Notes: generated by a model not told the origin, from the letters alone. 64,000 nt of DNA from Pseudomonas lini (GCF_030812475.1 NZ_JAUSSR010000005.1:186001-250000), one strand, 5' to 3'. Numbered from the stretch's first letter, positions 33,005-42,261 are shown. Numbers and translations are program-made.

Positions 33005-34093
33005 ATGAGTATTGAATTCATCGGTTACATCGGCGGCCATCACTCTTCGGAAATCCACCCCCGTAGCGGCCCCGTCCTGCAACCCGAGTACGTGGAAAAA
33101 GTCGCTCGCGCCCATGACGAGGCCGGTTTCGATCGCGCCCTGGTGGCCTTCCATTCCAACAGTCCGGACAGCACGCTGATTGCCTCGCATGCGGCCAGCG
33201 TGACGAAGAACCTGAAATTCCTCATTGCCCACCGCCCCGGGTTTGCCGCACCGACCCTGGCTGCGCGACAGTTCGCCACGCTCGACGTATTCAATGGCGG
33301 ACGCACTGCCGTGCATATCATCACCGGCGGCGATGATGGCGAATTGCGGGCTGACGGTAGTCATATCGGCAAGGACGAGCGCTATGCACGCACCGATGAA
33401 TACCTCGACGTGGTGCGCCAGGAATGGACCAGCGACAAACCTTTTGACTATACGGGCACCTATTACCAGGTCGAAGGCGCGCACTCGGCGGTGAAGTCGC
33501 CGCAACAGCCACACATCCCGTTGTATTTCGGCGGCTCGTCGACAGCGGCCATCGAGGTGGCGGGCAAGCATGCGGATGTCTATGCGCTGTGGGGTGAAAC
33601 CTATGAGCAAGTTCGCGAAGTGGTGAGGCAGGTGCGTGCCGAGGCGGCCAGGCATGGCCGCGAGATTCGCTTCAGCCTGTCGTTGCGCCCGATCCTGGCG
33701 GACACCGAAGAACTGGCCTGGGAACGTGCAGAGAGCATCCTGCAACAAGCTACCGCCCTGGCCGGGCAGAATGGTTTTGTACGCCGCGAACCGCCGAACG
33801 AAGGCTCCCGGCGCCTGCTGGCGGCAGCGGCCCAGGGTTCGCGCCTGGACAAGCGCCTGTGGACCGGGATCGCCGGTTTGCTCGGCGCGCAAGGCAACTC
33901 GACCTCACTGGTGGGCACCCCGGAACAAGTGGCCGAAGCCCTGCTCGACTATTACGACCTGGGCATCACCACTTTCCTGATCCGCGGCTTCGACCCGCTG
34001 GACGATGCCATCGACTACGGCAAACGCCTGATCCCGCTGACCCGCCAGTTGGTGGCGGAGCGGGAACGGCAGGCGACGGAAAAAGTGGCTTGA
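33005..34093 (+). CDS. FMNH2-dependent alkanesulfonate monooxygenase-like enzyme (LLM family)
   Basis: This 362-residue TIM-barrel flavin monooxygenase is of the SsuD type. Recognisable segments are AHDEAGFDRALVAFHSNSPD, RPGFAAPTLAARQFATLDVFN, GGRTAVHIITGGDDGE and the late VGTPEQVAEALLDYYDLG-TTFLIRGFDPLDD. Such enzymes cleave C-SO3 bonds with FMNH2 and O2, releasing sulfite and an aldehyde. They need a separate flavin reductase, not found in this window. It is divergent from the SsuCBA-like importer. AAGGA lies seven bases before the ATG. Confidence 0.9.
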   Translation: MSIEFIGYIGGHHSSEIHPRSGPVLQPEYVEKVARAHDEAGFDRALVAFHSNSPDSTLIASHAASVTKNLKFLIAHRPGFAAPTLAARQFATLDVFNGGRTAVHIITGGDDGELRADGSHIGKDERYARTDEYLDVVRQEWTSDKPFDYTGTYYQVEGAHSAVKSPQQPHIPLYFGGSSTAAIEVAGKHADVYALWGETYEQVREVVRQVRAEAARHGREIRFSLSLRPILADTEELAWERAESILQQATALAGQNGFVRREPPNEGSRRLLAAAAQGSRLDKRLWTGIAGLLGAQGNSTSLVGTPEQVAEALLDYYDLGITTFLIRGFDPLDDAIDYGKRLIPLTRQLVAERERQATEKVA

Positions 34094-34147
34094 AAGCTCT
34101 GACTACTTGATGAGGGGGTTCACAAGGATTGTGGCCACCACTGACCC

Positions 34148-34372
34148 TGTGGGAGCGAGCTTGCTCGCGAAGGCGGCGGCACCTTCAACATAGATGCTGA
34201 CTGAAAGACCGCTTTCGCTGGCAAGCCAGCTCCTACAGGGGATCTTCGGTGAACACGCAATCGGTGAACGACAGCGATCCCGTGCAGGAGCCGGCTTGCC
34301 GGCGAAGGCGGCGGCACATTCAACATAGATGCTGACTGAAAGACCGCTTTCGCTGGCAAGCCAGCTCCTACA
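34148..34372. repeat. Two tandem paired REP elements
   Basis: Two paired REPs lie at 34148-34241 and 34283-34372. Each has a GGAGC-type unit, a conserved middle (GCGGCGGCA ... TTCAACATAGATGCTGACTG) and an inverted partner ending GCCAGCTCCTACA. The middles of the two copies are almost identical, so one arose by duplication. They fill the gap between the convergent monooxygenase and aldolase genes. Confidence 0.92.
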
Positions 34373-34378
34373 TTGGAC

Positions 34379-35173
34379 TCAGTTCTTGTACTCGATATCG
34401 GTGCGCTCCAACTGTCGGATCAGCGCATTCCAGTGCCGCGCCACCCCCGGCCCGTCCCCGCTCTTGAATACCTCGGCCTGCTTCTCGACCTTGGCCACCA
34501 CCTCGGCCGGCGGGAAGATCAATTCAGCATTGCCGCCGGCTTGCGCCGCGATCTGGATAGTGCAAGCCCGCTCCAGCACGTGCAACTGCTGGAACGCGTG
34601 TTCGACACTGATGCCGGCGGTCAACAGCCCGTGATTGCGCAGGATCAACACGCTTTTATCCCCCAGGTCGGCCACCAGGCGTTCGCGCTCGTCCAGGTCC
34701 AGCGCCACGCCTTCATAACCGTGGTAGGCCACCCGCCCGGAAAAACCGATGGAGTGCTGGGAGATCGGCAACAGGCCGTCACGCTGGGCGGACACTGCGA
34801 TGCCATCGCGGGTATGGGTATGCAACACCGCTTGCAGGTCCGGACGCGCTCCATGGATGGCGCTGTGAATCACGTAGCCGGCGTAGTTGATGCCCAACCC
34901 CGTCGGGTCGTCCACGATAGTGCCGTTGATGTCCACCTTGACCAGGTTGGAGGCGGTGATTTCATCGAACAACAACCCGAAGGCATTGATCAGGAAATGC
35001 TCGTCCGGCCCCGGCACCCGTGCAGAGAAATGGGTATAGATGTGGTCGGTCCACTTGAACAAGGCCGCCAGCCGATAGGCGGCGGCCAGTTTGACACGCA
35101 CTTCCCATTCTTCAGGGCTGACGCGCTGGCGAACATTTTTCGAGACACTGGATAACGGACTGACGCTGCTCAT
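34379..35173 (-). CDS. Class II aldolase/adducin family protein
   Basis: This 264-residue protein has the class II aldolase metal site His118 and His120 (VLHTHTRDG) and His181 (RNHGLL). Such enzymes cleave or epimerise phosphorylated or free sugars and include methylthioribulose-phosphate dehydratases and aldolases. In a sulfur-gene setting a role on the carbon skeleton left after desulfurisation is plausible but unproven. An ATAAGCTAAT box lies about 80 bases upstream. Confidence 0.83.
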   Translation of the reverse strand: MSSVSPLSSVSKNVRQRVSPEEWEVRVKLAAAYRLAALFKWTDHIYTHFSARVPGPDEHFLINAFGLLFDEITASNLVKVDINGTIVDDPTGLGINYAGYVIHSAIHGARPDLQAVLHTHTRDGIAVSAQRDGLLPISQHSIGFSGRVAYHGYEGVALDLDERERLVADLGDKSVLILRNHGLLTAGISVEHAFQQLHVLERACTIQIAAQAGGNAELIFPPAEVVAKVEKQAEVFKSGDGPGVARHWNALIRQLERTDIEYKN

Positions 35174-35251
35174 GGCAAAACTTCCTGGATGGCCTTAAGG
35201 TCTCCAGCAAGCCTATGGCACGGCAAAAAATATTAAAAAGCACATTTTAAT

Positions 35252-35261
35252 ATAAGCTAAT
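35252..35261 (-). promoter_or_regulatory. ATAAGCTAAT box upstream of the class II aldolase gene
   Basis: This is an exact copy of the decamer at 32724-32733, in an AT-rich tract between the LysR stop and the aldolase start (about 80 bases upstream). Confidence 0.45.
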
Positions 35262-35295
35262 TATTATTTTTATTTATGATAATCAGCTCACGTCA

Positions 35296-36201
35296 TCACG
35301 CCGCACGCTTGATCTTCTGCAGCGATCCGGCAACCAGTTTGCCAAAGGCATCGACCGGCCCTTGCAGGTTGCCGAGGAAATGCGGATAGATCAGCCACAG
35401 ATCCATCACCGGTTTGAAATCCTTGAGCGGCATCACCGCCAGCTGATCGAAATGCGCGCTGCGTTCCAGCAACGGGCGCGGCACCAAGCCAAGTCCCAGG
35501 CCATCAGCCACCAGACCCAGCTGCAATTCAGTCCCGAAGGTTTCCAGGTTGACCCGCAGGGCCAGGCCCTGGTCCGACAGGTTGCGTTGCAAGCCGGCAC
35601 GGAAACCGCAGCCATCAGGATTGAGAATCCAGCCACTCTGGTAAACCTCGGCGAGTTTGCAAGGACGCTTGGGCAATTGCGCCTTGGCACAGACCACCAC
35701 CAGCTCCATCTTGCCGATCGACTCACCGACGATATTGTCCGGGAAAATCTTGCCCGCCGGGAACAACGCCGCGGCCGCGTCCAGTTCTCCGCGCTCGATC
35801 TTGCCGACCAGTTGACTGCCCCAACCGGTGGCCACCTGGGCCCGCATATCGGGGTACTCGATGCGCAAATGCTTGAGCGCGTCGAGCAGCACCACATCAC
35901 CGATGGTTTGCGGAACACCCAGGCGCAACAGCCCGGTTGGCGGCGCGTCGGTGGCCACCAGTTCGCGCAGCGCATCCATTTCCCGCAGGATCAAACGGCA
36001 CTGCTCATACACCCGGGTACCGATCAGCGTGGGCTTGAGCGGTTTGGTATTGCGGTCGAACAACTCCACGCCCAACGCCTGCTCAAAGTTCTGCACGCGC
36101 CGGGTGATGGCCGGCTGGGTCAGTTGCAACGACTCGGCGGCATGGCTGATGGATTGGCAACGAATCACTTCGACGAAGGCATCGATATCATCAATTTTCA
36201 T
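35296..36201 (-). CDS. LysR-family regulator next to the mercaptopropionate dioxygenase operon
   Basis: This 301-residue LysR protein has a helix-turn-helix at about 1-60 (DDIDAFVEVIRCQSISHAAESL ... TQPAITRRVQNFEQALGVELF) and an effector domain from about 90. I use ATG 36201; longer upstream frames encode no HTH-like sequence. It is divergent from the dioxygenase-rhodanese operon. The arrangement resembles P. aeruginosa PA2601-PA2603 as I recall it, so it probably controls that operon. Confidence 0.9.
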   Translation of the reverse strand: MKIDDIDAFVEVIRCQSISHAAESLQLTQPAITRRVQNFEQALGVELFDRNTKPLKPTLIGTRVYEQCRLILREMDALRELVATDAPPTGLLRLGVPQTIGDVVLLDALKHLRIEYPDMRAQVATGWGSQLVGKIERGELDAAAALFPAGKIFPDNIVGESIGKMELVVVCAKAQLPKRPCKLAEVYQSGWILNPDGCGFRAGLQRNLSDQGLALRVNLETFGTELQLGLVADGLGLGLVPRPLLERSAHFDQLAVMPLKDFKPVMDLWLIYPHFLGNLQGPVDAFGKLVAGSLQKIKRAA

Positions 36202-36342
36202 TTGGCCCGCACATAGAGAACAGTCAATAAGATGTCTGAAAAGCATAGTTCTATTGTCGGGATCTGGATAGCCCACCGTACTGCGCCTCACTGTGGCCCA
36301 GTACCTTAAGCCATGTTATCGGACTTTTAATTCCATTCAGCT

Positions 36343-36352
36343 ATAACCTAAT
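36343..36352 (+). promoter_or_regulatory. ATAACCTAAT box, variant of the shared decamer
   Basis: One mismatch to ATAAGCTAAT. It lies in the AT-rich divergent region about 80 bases upstream of the dioxygenase start. Confidence 0.35.
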
Positions 36353-36432
36353 CATTAAACAATCGCATATTGTTCTAAAACATTATGCTTAAATCAAAGT
36401 GTCATCTTTCAGCACGAACAATGGAAATCGCC

Positions 36433-37041
36433 ATGACCAAGGCCCGACACCCGGAGAGACTCAGAGCATTCATAGGTGCCCTGGCGGAATTGATCGACGG
36501 CAATCCCCGCGAGGGCGATCTGCTGCATCGCGGCGGCAAGCTGCTCGCGCAACTGGTCCGCCATGACGACTGGCTGCCCGAGGATTTTGCCCTGCCAGAC
36601 CCGGAGCGCTATCAACAATTCTTGCTGCATGCCGATTCACGCCAGCGCTTCAGCATCGTCAGTTTTGTCTGGGGCCCGGGGCAACGCACGCCCATCCATG
36701 ATCATCGGGTCTGGGGCCTGATCGGCATGTTGCGCGGTTCGGAGTACTCGCAAGGGTTCGCCCGCAACCCTGACGGCAGCCTGGTGCCCGAAGGACCGCA
36801 GATACAGCTGCAGCCCGGCCAGGTCGAGGCCGTATCGCCCAAGATCGGCGACATCCATCAAGTCAGCAATGCCTTCGACGATCAGGTCTCGATCAGCATC
36901 CATGTCTACGGCGCCAACATCGGGGCGGTGCGCCGGGCGGTGTATCAGCCCGACGGCGGAGAGAAATTGTTTATCTCCGGTTATTCCAACGCCTTTCTCC
37001 CCAATATCTGGGATGTGTCCAAAGAGAGCCAAGCCCTATGA
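36433..37041 (+). CDS. 3-Mercaptopropionate dioxygenase-type thiol dioxygenase
   Basis: This 202-residue cupin has iron ligands His89, His91 (TPIHDHRVW) and His142 (GDIHQVS). A Ser155-His157-Tyr159 triad (SISIHVYG) and Arg168 follow. With the ATG at 36433 these numbers coincide with those I recall for P. aeruginosa 3-mercaptopropionate dioxygenase, which supports both the start and the assignment; GGAA lies six bases upstream. It oxidises 3-mercaptopropionate (and less well cysteine) to the sulfinate. Its stop overlaps the start of the rhodanese gene (ATGA). The alternative ATG at 36421 lacks a ribosome binding site. Confidence 0.92.
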   Translation: MTKARHPERLRAFIGALAELIDGNPREGDLLHRGGKLLAQLVRHDDWLPEDFALPDPERYQQFLLHADSRQRFSIVSFVWGPGQRTPIHDHRVWGLIGMLRGSEYSQGFARNPDGSLVPEGPQIQLQPGQVEAVSPKIGDIHQVSNAFDDQVSISIHVYGANIGAVRRAVYQPDGGEKLFISGYSNAFLPNIWDVSKESQAL

Positions 37042-38621
37042 GCATTGCACCGACCCGCTCCTTCTCCGAGATTCGCCAGGCACTGCTGAACCGTGAAGAA
37101 CTGGCATTGGTGGATGTGCGCGAAGAAGCGCCCTTCGCTGAAGCGCATCCGCTGTTCGCCGCCAATATTCCACTGTCCAAGCTTGAACTTGAGGTGTACG
37201 CGCGGATTCCCCGGCGCGATACCCAGGTGACCGTCTACGACAATGGTGAAGGCCTGGCGAGCATCGCCGCACAGCGGTTGCAGGCGCTTGGCTACGTCAA
37301 TGTCAGCCTGCTGGAAGGTGGCCTCGACGGTTGGCGCCGCGCCGGTGGCGAGCTGTTCATCGACGTCAATGTGCCGAGCAAGGCCTTTGGCGAACTGGTC
37401 GAAAGCCAACGCCACACACCGTCCCTGGCGGCGGAAGAAGTTCAGGCGCTGCTCGACAGCGAGGCCGACGTGGTCGTGCTCGACGCCCGGCGTTTCGACG
37501 AATACCAGACCATGAGCATTCCCACCGGCATCAGCGTACCAGGGGCTGAACTGGTGCTGCGTGCCAGGGAATTGGCACCGGATCCGGCAACACGAATCAT
37601 CGTCAACTGTGCCGGGCGCACCCGCAGCATCATCGGCACCCAGTCACTGATCAATGCGGGCATCGCCAACCCGGTGTCGGCCTTGCGTAACGGCACCATC
37701 GGCTGGACCCTGGCGGGTCAGACCCTGCAGCACGGCCAGTCGCGCCGCTTCGCCCCGACCAGCGAGGAACATCGACAAATCGCTGCAGGCGATGCCCGCC
37801 GCGTCGCCGACAAGGCCCTGGTGGGCCGCTCGACCCTGGCTGACCTGCAACGCTGGCAACAGGAGCCGACGCGCAGTACCTACCTGTTCGATGTGCGCAC
37901 CCCGGAAGAGTTCGAAGCCGGGCACCTGCCCTCGGCCCGCTCGACACCGGGTGGCCAGCTGGTGCAGGAAACCGACCACTTCGCCAGCGTACGTGGCGCG
38001 CGCCTGGTACTGGTCGACGACGATGGCGTGCGCGCCAACATGTCGGCGTCCTGGCTCGCGCAACTGGGCTGGGAGGTCCATGTACTGGATGACCTGCAGC
38101 CGGCACACTTCAGCGAAAAAGGTGCCTGGCAGGCGCCGGTCCCGACGCCGCGACAGGCTGAGCAAATCAGCCCCGAGACCCTGGCCGACTGGCTGATCCA
38201 CGGCGACACCGCGGTGCTGGATTTCACCAGCAGCGCCAACTACGTCAAACGCCATATCCCCGGCGCCTGGTGGGTATTGCGTGGACAACTGCGCGACGCC
38301 TTGGCCAAGGTGCCGACGGCGCAGCGCTACGTGCTGACCTGCGGCAGCAGCCAGCTGGCACGGCTGGCGGTTGCCGAGGTCGAGGCACTGACCGGCAAGG
38401 CGGTGTTTGTCCTGCGGGGCGGCACCGCCAGCTGGATCGCCGCACAACGGCCACTGGAGGAAGGCGAGACTCACCTGGCGTCGCCGCGCATCGACCGTTA
38501 TCGCCGCCCTTATGAAGGGACCGATAACCCTCGCGAAGCCATGCAGGCCTACCTGGACTGGGAGTACGGGCTGGTGGACCAGCTTGCTCGCGATGGTACC
38601 CATGGCTTCTTCGTGATTTAA
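37038..38621 (+). CDS. Four-domain rhodanese (thiosulfate/persulfide sulfurtransferase)
   Basis: This 527-residue protein has four rhodanese-like domains (about 1-108, 115-230, 270-355 and 375-475) and a C-terminal tail (485-527: RYRRPYEGTDNPREAMQAYL). Cys191 in NCAGRTRS (domain 2) and Cys436 in LTCGSS (domain 4) are the only apparent active-site cysteines. Domains 1 and 3 have Asp loops. It is translationally coupled to the thiol dioxygenase. It is a paralogue of the rhodanese half of the 924-residue fusion at 15659-18433, where the domain 4 cysteine is lost. It likely moves sulfane sulfur released during organosulfur breakdown. Confidence 0.9.
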   Translation: MSIAPTRSFSEIRQALLNREELALVDVREEAPFAEAHPLFAANIPLSKLELEVYARIPRRDTQVTVYDNGEGLASIAAQRLQALGYVNVSLLEGGLDGWRRAGGELFIDVNVPSKAFGELVESQRHTPSLAAEEVQALLDSEADVVVLDARRFDEYQTMSIPTGISVPGAELVLRARELAPDPATRIIVNCAGRTRSIIGTQSLINAGIANPVSALRNGTIGWTLAGQTLQHGQSRRFAPTSEEHRQIAAGDARRVADKALVGRSTLADLQRWQQEPTRSTYLFDVRTPEEFEAGHLPSARSTPGGQLVQETDHFASVRGARLVLVDDDGVRANMSASWLAQLGWEVHVLDDLQPAHFSEKGAWQAPVPTPRQAEQISPETLADWLIHGDTAVLDFTSSANYVKRHIPGAWWVLRGQLRDALAKVPTAQRYVLTCGSSQLARLAVAEVEALTGKAVFVLRGGTASWIAAQRPLEEGETHLASPRIDRYRRPYEGTDNPREAMQAYLDWEYGLVDQLARDGTHGFFVI

Positions 38622-38630
38622 CCACCCCGC

Positions 38631-38654
38631 CCTTGTGCCTGTGCAGGCACAGGG
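38631..38654. other. Intergenic hairpin behind the rhodanese gene
   Basis: CCTTGTGCCT (38631-38640) pairs with AGGCACAGGG (38645-38654) around a GTGC loop, with one G-U. No T-run follows, so it is not a classical terminator. It separates the rhodanese gene from the dioxygenase gene's hairpin leader. Confidence 0.45.
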
Positions 38655-38671
38655 GGCAACCCACCCGACAT

Positions 38672-38697
38672 CCGACCCCTCTCCAGGCGGAGGCTGA
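38672..38697 (+). promoter_or_regulatory. C-rich/GGAGG hairpin leader, copy 2
   Basis: CCGACCCCTCTCC-AGGC-GGAGG ends 29 bases before the dioxygenase start. CTCC/GGAG can close an AGGC loop. Alternatively CCTCTC (38678-38683) can pair with GAGAGG (38708-38713), which is the probable ribosome binding site of the dioxygenase gene. Confidence 0.5.
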
Positions 38698-38722
38698 ATC
38701 TACAACCGAGAGGATCTACAAC

Positions 38723-39592
38723 ATGTCCGCTGTCTTGCATCACGCCCCTTCACACCCCACCGAAACACTGCGGGTCACCCGCCTGGAACCCACCATCGGC
38801 GCGGAAATCGCCGGCATCGATCTGCGCCAGCCGCTGACCCCGGCGCTGCGCGACGAACTGCGCGGATTGCTGCTCGAGCATAAAGTGATTTTCTTCCGCG
38901 ACCAGGCCATCAGCACCGAACAGCAGATTGCCTTCGCTCGGGAATTCGGTGAGCTCTATGTTCATCCCACTACCCAACAGAACGACCCGACGCAACCGCA
39001 AGCGCATCTGATCCAGGCCCAGGACGAACGCAAACTGTACGGCCCGAGGACCAGCGGCCGTTGGCACACCGATACCAGCTGGCTGTTGCAGCCGACCCTC
39101 GGCGCCATATTACGCGCGGTCGACTTGCCCCCGGTGGGTGGCGACACCCTGTGGGCCGATACCGCCGCGGTCTATCGTGCCTTGCCAGACGAGTTGCGCG
39201 AAGAAATCGATGACCTGCACGTGGTCCACGACTTCAAGTCGTCGCTGGACAAAGTCGGCTACGACTACCCGATCCTGGCCCACCCGCTGGTGCGCACCCA
39301 TCCGGAAACCGGCGAGGACGGCCTGTTCATCAACTTCTCGCAAAACCCTTCGGTGATCGGCTGGACGCCGGAAAAGAGCAAGCAATTGATCGATCGACTG
39401 CTGCTGGAATTCAACAAGCCCGAACATCAGGTGCGCTTCAAGTGGCAGGAAAACTCGGTGGCGTTCTGGGACAACCGTTCGACCCTGCACTACCCGGTCT
39501 ACAACTACGGCGGTTACCCGCGCCGCATGGAACGGGTGCTGATCGCCTATGACGACATTCCTCATCGGGTAAGGCGCGCGAACGCGGCCTGA
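38723..39592 (+). CDS. TauD/AtsK-type Fe(II)/2-oxoglutarate dioxygenase
   Basis: This 289-residue TauD-family enzyme has the HxD metal pair in RWHTDTSW (about residues 113-115) and the distal basic segment RRMERVLIAYDD. Two typical segments are LLLEHKVIFFRDQ and FAREFGELYVHP. Relatives hydroxylate taurine or alkyl sulfate esters, releasing sulfite or sulfate. I cannot choose between sulfonate and sulfate ester from sequence. The ATG at 38723 follows GAGAGG at nine bases. It lies behind the rhodanese gene and ahead of a TonB receptor. Confidence 0.88.
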   Translation: MSAVLHHAPSHPTETLRVTRLEPTIGAEIAGIDLRQPLTPALRDELRGLLLEHKVIFFRDQAISTEQQIAFAREFGELYVHPTTQQNDPTQPQAHLIQAQDERKLYGPRTSGRWHTDTSWLLQPTLGAILRAVDLPPVGGDTLWADTAAVYRALPDELREEIDDLHVVHDFKSSLDKVGYDYPILAHPLVRTHPETGEDGLFINFSQNPSVIGWTPEKSKQLIDRLLLEFNKPEHQVRFKWQENSVAFWDNRSTLHYPVYNYGGYPRRMERVLIAYDDIPHRVRRANAA

Positions 39593-39615
39593 TCCGCTCA
39601 ACAAACACACAAACC

Positions 39616-39706
39616 TGTAGGAGCCGGCTTGCTGGCGAAGACGGCGTGGCAGTCAATACATGTATCTACTGACACACCGCTTTCGCCAGCAAGCCGGCTC
39701 CTACAG
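39616..39706. repeat. Paired REP element
   Basis: Inverted units TGTAGGAGCCGGCTTGCTGG (39616 onward) and CCAGCAAGCCGGCTCCTACA (ending 39706) are perfect complements over 20 bases. They lie between the dioxygenase and TonB receptor genes. Confidence 0.93.
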
Positions 39707-39728
39707 CATTACCCGCCAACCCCTGCTG

Positions 39729-39746
39729 TTCGCGAACGTTCGCGAA
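39729..39746. promoter_or_regulatory. 18-base perfect palindrome upstream of the TonB receptor
   Basis: TTCGCGAACGTTCGCGAA is self-complementary over all 18 bases and made of two TTCGCGAA-like halves. It ends 40 bases before the receptor ATG, a position fitting an operator near the transcription start. It is unrelated to the REP just before it. Confidence 0.45.
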
Positions 39747-39786
39747 GGGGTTCGCCTGTGCGTGCAATCTTTCAGGAATTCGCGTC

Positions 39787-42261
39787 ATGAGCTCATCCAG
39801 CCCCCGAGTGAAATACGATTATTACGCGGCCGCCGCCTTCAGCCTGCTGGCCGCCAGCCTCCAGGCTCATGCAGAGAACGCGCAACCGGACAAAACATTG
39901 AGCACGGTGGTGGTGACCGGCAACCGCGGTAGCCAGCCACGCACCATCACCGACAGTCCCTCGCCGATCGATGTGATCAGTGCCGAACAACTGCAGGCCA
40001 GCGGCAAGGTCGGGCTCAAGGAACTGCTCGCGCGCCTGCTGCCCTCCTTCAACCTGCCGGCGATCAATGGCGGTGGCACCTCCTGGTCGGTGCGCGGGGT
40101 GACCATGCGTGGCCTGTCCGGGGATCAGGTGCTGGTGCTGGTCAACGGCAAACGGCGGCACAACACCGCGCTGATCAACAACCTGGCACGGATCGGCACG
40201 GCGGCGGTTCCGGTCAACCTCGACCTGATCCCGGTGTCGGCGATCGATCATATCGAGGTACTGCGCGACGGTGCCTCCGCGCAATACGGCTCGGATGCCA
40301 TCGCCGGGGTGATCAACATCATCCTCAAGGAAAACGACAGCGGCGGCACCGCCGAGACTTCGTTCGGGCGCTACGGCAGCGGCGATGGCGACACGGTGCA
40401 CCAGACGATCAACTACGGCCTGGCGTTGCCCAATGACGGCTTCGCCAACCTGGCACTGGACAGCAAGACACAGGAGCCCTTCGACCGCTCCGGCAGTGCC
40501 ACCGGCAACCTTTACTCGTCGCCCGGTTTCCCCGACAGTCGCGACCAGACCGTCAATCGCCACGGCTGGAACCCCAGTTACGGGCTGGGCCGGGAAAAGG
40601 TCACCAACGCTAGCTACAACCTCGAACTACCGATCCAGGATGACCTGACGTTCTATTCCTTTTCCACCGCCAGCTACATGGAAACCACCAAGATCACGGG
40701 CAATTATCGGCCCAACGATATTTACTCCCTGGCCGGCGACCCGAACACCCCCTATCCCGATGGCGTCCACGCCCAGCGGCGCAATCGCACCAAAGACTTT
40801 CAGGTGGCGGGCGGCTTCAAGGGCGAGGTCGGCGGGTGGAACTATGACGCCAGTTCGACCTGGGGCGAGGACGACTCGACGCTTAATGCCAGCAACACCC
40901 TCAACCCGTCCTGGGGACCGACCAGCCCCACCTCGTTCCATCTGGCCTCGCAGATCTTCGATCAGTGGACCAACAATCTCGACTTCAGTCGCGGCTTCGA
41001 CATCGGCCTGAAGAACCCGCTGCAAACCGCGTTCGGCTTCGAATACCGCTGGGAGAAGTACCAGATCGAGCCCGGCGACTATGCGTCCTATACCCCCGGC
41101 AACTATGTGATCCCGAACGGCCCCTTTGCCGGCAGGACACCGCTGCCCGGCCTCGCGTCCTATAACGGCACCAGCCCCGCCGACGCCGGGGAAATCAGTC
41201 GCAGCAACGTCGCCAGCTATATCGACCTGGGCCTGGATGTGACGGACCAATGGTACGTCGGCGTAGCGGCGCGCTACGAGCGCTACACCCAGGACATCGG
41301 CAGCACCTGGAGCGGCAAATTCTCCACCCGCTACCAGTTCACCGACGCCTTCGCCCTGCGCGGCACGGTCAATAACGGCTTTCGCGCACCGTCCCTGGCG
41401 CAAACCATTTATGCCTCCTCGACCTTCACCTCCGGCGGCGTGGTCAACGGCCAGCAGGTCTCGGTGCCGGTCAAGGTATTGCCGGTGGACACCACCGAGG
41501 CCCAGGCCCTGGGTGCGGAAAAGCTCAAGCCGGAAAAGTCCTTGAACTACAGCTTTGGCTTCACCTATGAGCCCACGCCGAACTATCGCCTGACCACCGA
41601 CCTGTATCAGATCGGCATCCGCGACCGTATCGTCTCCACCAGCCTGCTCGGTGGCCCGGCAGTCTCGCAGATCCTCGCCGCCAACGGCCTGTCTCCCGGC
41701 CTGTATGCCCAGTACTACACCAATGCCGTCGACACCCGCACCCGCGGCATCGACATCATCAACGAGTACCGCCAGCAACTGGATGAGTATGGGCAGATCC
41801 GCTGGAGCGCGGCCTATAACTGGAACCAGACCAAGATCGAAAAACTCCAGGACAACCCGCCACAACTGAGCAGCCTGGGTTCGGGCTACCAGCTGTTCGA
41901 CCGGCGCCTGCAGAAGGACCTGACCGTCGCCACGCCGCAATCGAAACTGATCCTGGCGGCGAACTGGAAAGTCACCGACTACAACCTGAACCTGGCCGTC
42001 ACCCGCTTCGGCAGTTACACCGAGGGCGACAACAACCCGGTGAACGACCGCAAGTTCAGCGCCAAGTGGATTACCGACCTCGACGTGGCCTACGACTTGA
42101 GCAAACACCTGACGGTGGCGCTGGGCGCGAATAACCTGTTCAACGAGTACCCGGACAAGAACGGCATCCAGGACTGGGCCGGGGGCTACAAATACGGCCA
42201 GTTCTCGCCGTTTGGATTTGGCGGGGCTTATTACTACACGCGGCTGGCTTACAACTTCTGA
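39787..42261 (+). CDS. TonB-dependent outer-membrane receptor A
   Basis: This 824-residue receptor has a signal peptide (AAAAFSLLAASLQAHA) and a TonB-box-like LSTVVVTG near residue 40. A plug domain (about 55-180) contains SPIDVISAEQLQ, VNGKRRHN and YGSDAIAGVINIILK. A 22-strand-type barrel ends YYYTRLAYNF. The ribosome binding site is AGGA. The sulfur-gene context suggests an organosulfur substrate (sulfate ester or sulfonate) rather than a siderophore. It is clearly related to receptor B at 57767-60211 and to the remnant at 50083-50925. Confidence 0.92.
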   Translation: MSSSSPRVKYDYYAAAAFSLLAASLQAHAENAQPDKTLSTVVVTGNRGSQPRTITDSPSPIDVISAEQLQASGKVGLKELLARLLPSFNLPAINGGGTSWSVRGVTMRGLSGDQVLVLVNGKRRHNTALINNLARIGTAAVPVNLDLIPVSAIDHIEVLRDGASAQYGSDAIAGVINIILKENDSGGTAETSFGRYGSGDGDTVHQTINYGLALPNDGFANLALDSKTQEPFDRSGSATGNLYSSPGFPDSRDQTVNRHGWNPSYGLGREKVTNASYNLELPIQDDLTFYSFSTASYMETTKITGNYRPNDIYSLAGDPNTPYPDGVHAQRRNRTKDFQVAGGFKGEVGGWNYDASSTWGEDDSTLNASNTLNPSWGPTSPTSFHLASQIFDQWTNNLDFSRGFDIGLKNPLQTAFGFEYRWEKYQIEPGDYASYTPGNYVIPNGPFAGRTPLPGLASYNGTSPADAGEISRSNVASYIDLGLDVTDQWYVGVAARYERYTQDIGSTWSGKFSTRYQFTDAFALRGTVNNGFRAPSLAQTIYASSTFTSGGVVNGQQVSVPVKVLPVDTTEAQALGAEKLKPEKSLNYSFGFTYEPTPNYRLTTDLYQIGIRDRIVSTSLLGGPAVSQILAANGLSPGLYAQYYTNAVDTRTRGIDIINEYRQQLDEYGQIRWSAAYNWNQTKIEKLQDNPPQLSSLGSGYQLFDRRLQKDLTVATPQSKLILAANWKVTDYNLNLAVTRFGSYTEGDNNPVNDRKFSAKWITDLDVAYDLSKHLTVALGANNLFNEYPDKNGIQDWAGGYKYGQFSPFGFGGAYYYTRLAYNF

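Noticed and set aside
34148..34372. Repeat array resembling CRISPR
   Set aside because: Units are inverted REP pairs with palindromic cores and conserved middles, not direct repeats with unique spacers; no cas genes.
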